A stretch of 5,455 nt of DNA from assembly GCA_027056525.1 (NCBI GenBank), contig JALUKO010000054.1, forward strand, positions 1 to 5,455, in the 5' to 3' direction. This DNA is from Helicobacteraceae bacterium. Lineage in GTDB: Bacteria > Campylobacterota > Campylobacteria > Campylobacterales > Sulfurimonadaceae. How positions within the stretch are numbered: the first letter of the stretch is position 1; every line of letters begins with the position of its first letter. The notes under the pieces were generated by a model that was not told where the DNA came from, made no database searches, and saw nothing but the letters and a program-made list of their open reading frames with translations. The position numbers and the translations under genes were made by a program. Shown here piece after piece: positions 1 through 5,455 of the stretch.

Positions 1-784
1 TTCGTTTTTGCTTATAGTACTCACCATAATGCATAGTTTCTATAGATCCATCTTCAATCACAGACTTTACAAACTTCTCAAGCCAACCTTTCTCATACAC
101 CCATTCATAGGTTCCAGGCCACATCCCAAATTTTTCGGCATCATCAAAGATAACCGCAGCAGAATCCTCTTCACGATCAAATGACTTGATAGCTTCTATA
201 GCACTTTCAACACTTAAAAAAGGGATAGCATAACGGAGTTTCTGACTAATGGGAAAAAGTGCCATCTCTTCACCGCCCTCTTCTGTTATGTAATATCCAT
301 CGAGTGTATCTGTATCAAACCCTGCACATTGAAAATGGTAATCATCCATCACGGTGTACTTTATACCCGCTTTATGCATGTCAGGTATGAGAGATGCTTC
401 CCACACCCTTTCTGTCAGCCACAGACCTTTAGGCTTTTGTTTAAATTGTGACTCCACAGAGTCTTGCATCATCTCTATTTGGGCTACTCTGTCGTGTGAT
501 GGGATAGCGCTCAATATAGGCTCATAATACCCCGCACTAAAAAACTCAATACTCCCCTTTTCTGCCAAAGTCATAATCTGAGCATAAAGTTTTGGATGAA
601 ACTTCTGTATTTGCTCCATAAGCCACCCGCTACAATGAAGTGAAAAACGAAATTCAGGGTATTTGCTAAGTATCTCAAAGAAAGGAGCATAACAGACTTC
701 AACCCCTTTTTGAATGACCCATTCAAAATTATCTATAGGCTGATGCATATGTATCCCGAACAACAGCTTGGTTTTCTTACTCAT
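1..784 (-). CDS. GH57 4-alpha-glucanotransferase / alpha-amylase, N-terminal part (cut by window edge)
   Basis: Open from ATG at 784 to the left edge: 261 complete codons, no stop. It begins MSKKTKLLFGIHMHQP and carries GH57 regions 1-4: HMHQP (12-16); FSAGYYEPIL (82-91); GLWLTERVW (120-128), with E125 as the predicted nucleophile; and FDDAEKFG (213-220), containing the predicted acid/base aspartate (D214 or D215). MWPGTYEWVYEKGW (221-234) follows. This pattern closely resembles, from memory, the Thermococcus litoralis 4-alpha-glucanotransferase and the Pyrococcus furiosus 'AmyA' enzyme, proteins of about 650 residues, so some 60% of the gene probably lies outside the window. The predicted reaction is transfer of alpha-1,4-glucan segments between maltodextrins (EC 2.4.1.25), in the cytoplasm; no signal peptide is visible. 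The start is supported by AGGAG five bases upstream and by alignment of the first strand with the family N-terminus. Although also GH57, it differs in every motif context from the neighbouring GH57 gene, so the two are not a recent tandem duplication. Third gene of the apparent operon. Confidence 0.92.
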   Translation of the reverse strand, partial: MSKKTKLLFGIHMHQPIDNFEWVIQKGVEVCYAPFFEILSKYPEFRFSLHCSGWLMEQIQKFHPKLYAQIMTLAEKGSIEFFSAGYYEPILSAIPSHDRVAQIEMMQDSVESQFKQKPKGLWLTERVWEASLIPDMHKAGIKYTVMDDYHFQCAGFDTDTLDGYYITEEGGEEMALFPISQKLRYAIPFLSVESAIEAIKSFDREEDSAAVIFDDAEKFGMWPGTYEWVYEKGWLEKFVKSVIEDGSIETMHYGEYYKQKR

Positions 785-789
785 TTTAA

Positions 790-794
790 CTCCT
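790..794 (-). promoter_or_regulatory. Ribosome binding site of the partial GH57 gene, overlapping the upstream stop codon
   Basis: AGGAG on the minus strand lies five bases before the ATG at 784. Its first two bases are also the last two of the TAG stop codon (795-793) of the preceding hydrolase. A ribosome terminating on the upstream gene would therefore sit on this site, so expression of the two GH57 genes is probably coupled. Confidence 0.8.
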
Positions 795-2826
795 AGACGA
801 ACCAATTATTTATATATGTCTCTTTAAAATCTATAACCACCGAACCAAGACCAGGCATAGTTTGAATCACCCGCTCTTTTTGCAGTAGTTCAAAACGAAG
901 GTGCACTTTAGTGTAGCCCTCAAAGAAAAGCTTTGAGAGTCCAAGCTCGATCCTTGTACCGGTGGAGAGTTGAAGCTTTTTTTTCTCATACTTTTTGTGC
1001 AGATCTAAAGTGTATTCTTTATTGCTCTCTTGCACCTGTATCTTTAAAATGATTTTTTTGGAACTTAACCTGCTCATATCACCCTCAAATGCAAAAAAAG
1101 CATATGTTTTATTATGACCAAAATATATCTTTTCGATCGGTCCACGAACCATATCCATAGTTGAAAAAAGTTTACTTTCATCTATAGAACCGGCACCGAT
1201 CCATTCGAAAAAGGAACTGTTTTTTCCATCTATACTCGGGTATATAGCTGATTGGGGGTAAGTTAAAAACGACTTACTTATTTTGTTTTTCATAATAGGT
1301 TCAAAAAACTCTGATGGTACTTCAAGTTTCAGAAGTCTGTAGATACTGATAAGGTGTTCTCTAAAAAGTGCATCAAACTCAAGTGCGAACTCTGTTATAT
1401 GGTCATCCCCATACCACCAAAACCAGTCACTGCATTGCGATGCCAAAAAATGGTACCTGATCTTTTGTTGTATCGCTTCACTAACTTCACCCTCATAGTG
1501 TTTATAATCATATTTTGTTTTATATATAAACTCCCAGGCACGATTTTTCTCCAAACAACCAGACCATGTGTTAAAGTTTCCATATATCCAACTGCCCGGA
1601 GCAAGTTTATTGAGTTTTTTCATATTTTCAGATCTTGAGACCTCATCCATCGTAACACTTTGACACCAACTTGTCTGAGATAAAGTTGCATAAAGCTGCA
1701 TAAAAAAATCGTATCCGTTATTATGGAAGAATTCCCACGCATTTTCCCCATCCAAAATAACAAAGACACTCGGGTTCTCCTGTTCATTATAAATATGTTC
1801 TAGAGCACCTACGAAATGTTTTGACGCATCACGTCCGGATTGAAAACGGTAATTGAATCCTATAAGATTGCTGAGTTCATGATCTCTAAATCCAATAGTA
1901 ACATCATCATAACTGTAGGGTTTGTATAGATGCTTCCTTGTATCGACACCAAGTGATTTAAAAAGTATGGCTTCATCTGTTGCGATCCACTCGATACCAT
2001 GCTCTTTGTATAATGAAACACTCTCTTCATCAACGGCTCCCTCTGCCGGCCAAAAACCTCGAGGTGCTCTTTTAAAGGTTTGCTTATACAAAGTGATACA
2101 ACGCTCTATCTGTGCCACTGCATCCTCTTTTAAAGAAAGCATATTGTTTGGCAGTGTTATATGTTCATCTGCTATTTTAGCATTATTCATATCTAAAAGC
2201 AGCGGAAGGATCGGATGATTATAGGGTGTTGTTGAAATAGAAATAACACCCTTTTGTTGTAAATACTCATAAAAAGGTAAGACTGTTCCAACAAACTCGC
2301 TAAGGCTTTTGAGAAGATCCTCTTTGTCTTTTTGAGAAAAACCATATCCTTTTGCCAAAAGCTTCCCAACAAGAGCATTTTCTTGGCGTAAATAGTTACC
2401 ACACCATGCAAGCATAAAAATAGTTTCAAAATCTATGAGTTCTTCATCACTCAACTCCTCTTTATGGTAGAGTTCATCAAAACGTAACAAAGGTTTGACC
2501 ATAGTGTCATACTGTGTAGATTTACATATTTTTACCAACCATGATCTGGAGTGTTCATCGAGCTGTGAGGGATGAAGTATCCATAAAGAAAGAAAATAGT
2601 CATGTTTTAGAGGCTCAGTATATAAGTTCAACTGCTCTATCAGCGACGCACTAATGTTAAAAGTAGCCTTTAATCCTTTATGCAAACTCAAAATCCATGG
2701 CATCTCATAATAATCTTTAATCGCGTGTAAAAAGACCCACGGCATCTTCATAACACCATCTGAGCCTCTATAATCAGGCTGGTGCATATGCCAAAAAAAA
2801 ACAAGTTTGAGTATGTTTTTTTGCAT
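793..2826 (-). CDS. GH57 glycoside hydrolase, alpha-amylase/amylopullulanase type
   Basis: 677 residues, complete. The five conserved GH57 regions appear in order: HMHQP (13-17); PYNHPILPLL (201-210); GFWPAEGAVDEES (257-269), with E262 as the predicted catalytic nucleophile; VILDGENAWE (356-365), with D359 as the predicted acid/base; and GSWIYGNFNTW (411-421). The aromatic stretch SDWFWWYGDDH (466-476) is typical of this subgroup (COG1449, 'alpha-amylase/alpha-mannosidase'). The N-terminal half is the (beta/alpha)7 barrel, followed by a helical region and a C-terminal beta-rich part (about 540-677). Characterised relatives hydrolyse alpha-1,4 and sometimes alpha-1,6 bonds, so cleavage or debranching of glycogen or maltodextrin is the likely role. 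The hydrophobic N-terminus (ILKLVFFW) is the first barrel strand leading into HMHQP, not a signal peptide, so the enzyme should be cytoplasmic. Its ATG overlaps the upstream TAA by one base, and no good Shine-Dalgarno site precedes it, so translation is probably coupled. Family call is firm; amylase versus pullulanase cannot be settled from motifs. Confidence 0.93.
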   Translation of the reverse strand: MQKNILKLVFFWHMHQPDYRGSDGVMKMPWVFLHAIKDYYEMPWILSLHKGLKATFNISASLIEQLNLYTEPLKHDYFLSLWILHPSQLDEHSRSWLVKICKSTQYDTMVKPLLRFDELYHKEELSDEELIDFETIFMLAWCGNYLRQENALVGKLLAKGYGFSQKDKEDLLKSLSEFVGTVLPFYEYLQQKGVISISTTPYNHPILPLLLDMNNAKIADEHITLPNNMLSLKEDAVAQIERCITLYKQTFKRAPRGFWPAEGAVDEESVSLYKEHGIEWIATDEAILFKSLGVDTRKHLYKPYSYDDVTIGFRDHELSNLIGFNYRFQSGRDASKHFVGALEHIYNEQENPSVFVILDGENAWEFFHNNGYDFFMQLYATLSQTSWCQSVTMDEVSRSENMKKLNKLAPGSWIYGNFNTWSGCLEKNRAWEFIYKTKYDYKHYEGEVSEAIQQKIRYHFLASQCSDWFWWYGDDHITEFALEFDALFREHLISIYRLLKLEVPSEFFEPIMKNKISKSFLTYPQSAIYPSIDGKNSSFFEWIGAGSIDESKLFSTMDMVRGPIEKIYFGHNKTYAFFAFEGDMSRLSSKKIILKIQVQESNKEYTLDLHKKYEKKKLQLSTGTRIELGLSKLFFEGYTKVHLRFELLQKERVIQTMPGLGSVVIDFKETYINNWFV
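2793..2801 (-). repeat. Nine-base homopolymer (T9 in the coding strand) near the start of the GH57 gene
   Basis: The run spans codons 9-12 (Val-Phe-Phe-Trp) of the 677-residue hydrolase, just before the HMHQP motif. It is the longest single-base run I noticed in the window; an A8 coding run lies at 977-984 and shorter ones elsewhere. A one-base slip here would destroy the protein before its first catalytic motif. Ordinary AT-richness can also explain it. Confidence 0.6.
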
Positions 2827-2828
2827 TA
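2824..2828 (-). promoter_or_regulatory. TAATG stop/start overlap between the first two genes
   Basis: The TAA of the nucleotidyltransferase fusion (2828-2826) shares one A with the ATG of the GH57 hydrolase (2826-2824). The bases before it (CTAAAGCT) offer no convincing Shine-Dalgarno site; the nearest purine run, GAGAAG, is too far upstream for normal spacing. Re-initiation by ribosomes finishing the first gene is the likely way the second is translated, which would tie their protein amounts together. Confidence 0.7.
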
Positions 2829-5333
2829 AGCTTTAGACCACTTCTCTATTTTGTCCATATATGTATGTAAAATCTCTTCACCCTCTTGTTTTGTTTGAGC
2901 TTGAATATACAAATTGAGATGATCATTATAGTTATCCGGAATCATCAATATCCAGTTATTTTCAGCCAACCAAATTTTAACACCATCGAGCGTTGATGAT
3001 TTTTTCCCTTTTGCGTCTTCTAAGAACATACGCATCATCTTTCCTTTGAGTGCCTGAGAACATTGTGTTTGAAAAGTATGATAGTAAAAACTTGGAACCG
3101 AGTCTATAATTTCAGATATCTTTACATCATGTTTGAGTTTCATTTCAAGAATCTTTAGAGTCGCATACATAGAATCACGATGTGTCGAAAACTCCGTAAA
3201 TGCGAAATTACCCTCACCTGTGGCTACGAGATCGTACTTTTTAATATCCTCGGCTTTAAAGTTAGCATAGTGTCCACGAGAGATATTTAAATGTTCATAG
3301 TATATAATATCAGGTGCCCATGTCGGTAAAAACACATGCATTTTCCTATTTTTAGACTGAGCTTCCATGTTTAAAAGAGAAAGTACCACATACAAAGCGG
3401 TTTGTTTTCCAAGCAGTGTCCCTTTGTCGCATATAATATCGAGACGTTGCCCATACGGATAGATCATAAAACCGGCATCAAGATCCAATGCTTTTACTAT
3501 AGAGCTTATATCTTCATTGGAACGTTTTGCCAATGTGTTTATGTTGGATAAACGTTCTTCATCGGTATAGGCATTAAATATGATATTATCAACACTCATC
3601 TCATTTAAAATATCGGGAAATACTTCAGAAGCAAGACCATGCATCATATCAACCGCAATTCTACAACCATAACATTTGAACATATCAGATTGAAGGAGTG
3701 TCTCCATCCCCTCTTTATATGCATGGTACTCTTTTTCATGATTCGACTCATGAATTTGACCAATCATCGAATATTCAACCCGGCGGAACGTTTCTTTAAA
3801 AAATGCTTTTTCGATCTTTTTGGCAACGTCACTGTTGATGCGTAACGCTTCTGAATTATAAAATGTAACTACACTGCTTGTCGGATCATCGATCTTTTGA
3901 TTGAAGTACACACCTGCTACAAAATGTTCATGGTAAGAAAGGCTACATCGCAAAATTGCAGAAGCCATATCGCTGTAATCTACAACATGAATACCCGCAG
4001 AAAGCAATCCACCCAAAAATGCACGCTTTAACATACGCGCACTCTTATGTGTATCTCGTGCAACAACGACCGTAGAACCTACCGGTAACTGAGAACCAAA
4101 TGCCTCGGCAAGCTTTGTCATCATTTCACAAGAGAGTTCAACATTCGATTTTCCAAAGACCATGCCATGTTCAAAGATCGAATTTTTATATTTGCTTCCA
4201 AGAATGATACTGTGACTGACGATGGAGGCATCTTCTATAACCTTGTCAGGCCATATTGTCACATCCTGTTCGATGCTCACCAGTTGACCGATCTCACACC
4301 CCTCCGCCAAGATCAAGCCCGCTTTTGCAGTCACATTTTTTGCTATCTCGTTGTTGTTGCATATAACACATCCATCAAGCATAGTATTACGTCCAATATC
4401 TACTTCATCCCATATAACGGTATTTCGGATCTTACTGTTTTTAGCTATGAGAACATTATCACCTATCACTACATTGTTCAGTTTTACCCCATCTTCCAAT
4501 GTCACATTTTTACCAAGAACAACTGTCCCGATGATCTCCACATTTTCACTTAACTCATAGACCTCTTTTGTATAAAGTTCACCATCGGGGAGTACTTTTT
4601 TAAAACCATCGATTTTAAACTCCACCTTGCCTGTTAAAATATCATCATATACATCACGATAACTCTCAGGATTGCCGACGTCACGCCAATACCCTTGAGC
4701 ATATCCTGCCATAAGTTCAACACCCTCTTTCATAAGACTTGGAAAAAGATCTCTTGCAAAATCAAAGTTTTCAGATTTTGGGATATACTCTAATATTTCC
4801 GGTTCTATCACATAGATACCCGTGTTTATAGTATCGCTAAAAACCTCTCCCCAACTTGGCTTTTCAAGAAATTTTTCTATCGTGCCATTCTCATTGGCTA
4901 TAACGACACCAAATTCAAGTGGATTCTCAACAGAAGTTAAAGTGATAGTCAGTTTTGAATTTTTTTCTTTATGATAATCAAATATCTTTTTGAAGTCAAA
5001 ATCAGTAACAAGATCACCGCTGATAATAATAAAATTCTCATCACCGATATGCTCTTGAGCAAGTTTTACCGCACCGGCTGTGCCATAATCATCATCAGGG
5101 ACAACATATGTAATTTTGATCCCAAAATCACTGCCATCGCCAAAATACTCTTTTATAATCTCTGGTTTAAAATAAAGTAAAACAATAAACTCTTCGATCC
5201 CTACATCTCTGAGCTTCATCATTGTGTGTTCCATCATCGGCTTATTTACAATAGGCAACATCGGCTTTGGTCTTGAGTGAGTAAGTGGTTGAATTCTTGT
5301 TCCAAATCCACCGGCCATTACAACTGCTTTCAT
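2826..5333 (-). CDS. Sugar-phosphate nucleotidyltransferase fused to beta-helix and phosphohexomutase-like domain (mannose-1-phosphate guanylyltransferase family)
   Basis: 835 residues, cytoplasmic, no signal peptide. Residues 1-235 form a nucleotidyltransferase domain: the NTP-binding signature GGFGTRIQPLT...RPKPMLP (8-27), SGD (105-107, metal/nucleotide site), FLEKP (155-159), NTGIYV (170-175) and WRDVGNPESY (216-225). Such domains join a sugar-1-phosphate to an NTP, releasing pyrophosphate. Residues about 262-378 carry hexapeptide repeats (e.g. VVLGKNV, VVIGDNV) of a left-handed beta-helix. Residues about 384-835 match the phosphomannomutase/phosphoglucomutase fold in order and length. The mutase loops are degenerate: no TASHNP-type serine motif, no DGDADR metal motif (YPYGQRL instead) and no PSGTEP phosphate loop (PDNYND instead). 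The architecture and length fit the actinobacterial/cyanobacterial 'bifunctional' GDP-mannose pyrophosphorylase/PMM family. Real substrate is uncertain: GDP-mannose by family name, an NDP-glucose by operon context. The start is fixed by the signature beginning at residue 7 and by an AGGA site upstream. First gene of the apparent operon. Fold assignment is confident, substrate is not. Confidence 0.9.
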   Translation of the reverse strand: MKAVVMAGGFGTRIQPLTHSRPKPMLPIVNKPMMEHTMMKLRDVGIEEFIVLLYFKPEIIKEYFGDGSDFGIKITYVVPDDDYGTAGAVKLAQEHIGDENFIIISGDLVTDFDFKKIFDYHKEKNSKLTITLTSVENPLEFGVVIANENGTIEKFLEKPSWGEVFSDTINTGIYVIEPEILEYIPKSENFDFARDLFPSLMKEGVELMAGYAQGYWRDVGNPESYRDVYDDILTGKVEFKIDGFKKVLPDGELYTKEVYELSENVEIIGTVVLGKNVTLEDGVKLNNVVIGDNVLIAKNSKIRNTVIWDEVDIGRNTMLDGCVICNNNEIAKNVTAKAGLILAEGCEIGQLVSIEQDVTIWPDKVIEDASIVSHSIILGSKYKNSIFEHGMVFGKSNVELSCEMMTKLAEAFGSQLPVGSTVVVARDTHKSARMLKRAFLGGLLSAGIHVVDYSDMASAILRCSLSYHEHFVAGVYFNQKIDDPTSSVVTFYNSEALRINSDVAKKIEKAFFKETFRRVEYSMIGQIHESNHEKEYHAYKEGMETLLQSDMFKCYGCRIAVDMMHGLASEVFPDILNEMSVDNIIFNAYTDEERLSNINTLAKRSNEDISSIVKALDLDAGFMIYPYGQRLDIICDKGTLLGKQTALYVVLSLLNMEAQSKNRKMHVFLPTWAPDIIYYEHLNISRGHYANFKAEDIKKYDLVATGEGNFAFTEFSTHRDSMYATLKILEMKLKHDVKISEIIDSVPSFYYHTFQTQCSQALKGKMMRMFLEDAKGKKSSTLDGVKIWLAENNWILMIPDNYNDHLNLYIQAQTKQEGEEILHTYMDKIEKWSKA

Positions 5334-5338
5334 CTGTT

Positions 5339-5342
5339 TCCT
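5339..5342 (-). promoter_or_regulatory. Ribosome binding site of the nucleotidyltransferase fusion gene
   Basis: AGGA on the minus strand ends five bases before the ATG at 5333 (AGGAAACAG-ATG). Spacing and sequence are standard, and they support this ATG as the start. Confidence 0.75.
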
Positions 5343-5382
5343 TTATTTATAGTTCATTTTAGACATTCCCGATATCTGAGTT

Positions 5383-5388
5383 ATCATA
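5383..5388 (-). promoter_or_regulatory. Candidate -10 box of the operon promoter (TATGAT)
   Basis: Read on the minus strand, TATGAT matches the sigma-70 -10 consensus TATAAT at five of six positions. It would place a transcript start near 5376 and give a 5' leader of about 40 bases. No good TTGACA-like -35 lies 16-18 bases upstream, only a T/C-rich stretch; weak or absent -35 boxes are common in Campylobacterota. An AT-rich TATAAA also lies closer to the start codon but would leave almost no leader. In AT-rich DNA such a match can occur by chance. Confidence 0.35.
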
Positions 5389-5455
5389 CTCCTTTTTACT
5401 GCTCAGAAAAGAAAGATTTCGTAGATTTTAAGAAGTATAAACACTTGGTTTAAAC

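Larger units (their letters stand above)
5334..5455 (-). other. Non-coding leader upstream of the operon
   Basis: These 122 bases precede the first gene. On the minus strand all three frames hit stop codons (the last open one, a 16-codon stretch, ends with TGA at 5405-5403), so any gene further upstream either ends here or does not reach the window. The plus strand has no ATG-led frame starting between 5390 and the right edge, so no divergent gene start is visible. The stretch holds the candidate promoter and the ribosome binding site listed separately. I see no hairpin followed by a T run that would be an upstream terminator. Confidence 0.6.

Noticed and set aside
1354..1638. Plus-strand open frame of 94 codons inside the GH57 hydrolase gene
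   Set aside because: It lies entirely opposite the conserved GH57 coding region, matches no family I recognise, and has a composition typical of antisense shadow frames.
2193..2429. Minus-strand 78-codon frame overlapping the GH57 hydrolase in another frame
   Set aside because: It is fully contained in a gene with clear family motifs and has no recognisable features of its own.
2785..2826. Hydrophobic N-terminus of the GH57 hydrolase as a signal peptide
   Set aside because: The hydrophobic run leads directly into the catalytic-barrel motif HMHQP at residue 13, leaving no room for a cleavage site; it is the first strand of the barrel.
1..2826. Tandem duplication of the two GH57 genes
   Set aside because: Both share only the family motifs; spacing between motifs and flanking sequence differ throughout, so they are distinct subfamilies brought together rather than recent copies.
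4167..4553. Plus-strand open frame of 128 codons inside the nucleotidyltransferase fusion
   Set aside because: It is antisense to the hexapeptide-repeat region; the repeat periodicity of the real gene explains its length. No ribosome site or domain supports it.
5343..5387. Short minus-strand frame (14 codons, start at 5387) in the leader, preceded by AAGGAG
   Set aside because: The GGAG lies only one base from the ATG, too close for normal initiation, and the peptide shows no regulatory pattern such as runs of one amino acid. The same bases are better explained as a -10 box.
5448..5455. Eight-base palindrome GTTTAAAC at the right edge
   Set aside because: It is a short AT-rich palindrome with no partner copy or flanking structure; its position at the edge prevents interpretation.

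Overview
The window is AT-rich and tightly packed. It holds three genes, all on the minus strand, that read as one operon running from right to left. In order of transcription they are: a long nucleotidyltransferase / left-handed beta-helix / phosphohexomutase-like fusion protein (5333..2826); a complete GH57 alpha-amylase/pullulanase-type glycoside hydrolase (2826..793); and the first 261 codons of a second, different GH57 enzyme of the 4-alpha-glucanotransferase type (784..1), which runs off the left edge. I see no RNA gene, CRISPR array, insertion sequence or prophage feature.

Layout: 5334-5455 is a non-coding leader with a clear Shine-Dalgarno site and a possible -10 box. Genes 1 and 2 overlap by one base (TAATG). 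Genes 2 and 3 are 8 bases apart, and the stop codon of gene 2 lies inside the Shine-Dalgarno site of gene 3. This spacing implies co-transcription and translational coupling.

How the genes may work together: both hydrolase-family proteins belong to GH57, whose characterised members cleave or rearrange alpha-1,4/alpha-1,6-glucans. Neither has a signal peptide, so the likely substrate is intracellular glycogen or maltodextrin. The first gene would supply or sense an activated sugar (NDP-glucose or GDP-mannose). Its family is usually annotated 'mannose-1-phosphate guanylyltransferase/phosphomannomutase', but all four active-site loops of the mutase part look degenerate, so the second activity is doubtful.

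Organism: AT-rich codon use, the compact operon and this gene combination suit a free-living Campylobacterota bacterium (Sulfurimonas/Sulfurovum-like). This is inference from general knowledge; the window has no phylogenetic marker gene. The region looks like conserved metabolic DNA rather than an obvious new system. The most interesting point is the pseudo-enzyme-like mutase domain fused to a sugar nucleotidyltransferase inside an alpha-glucan operon.
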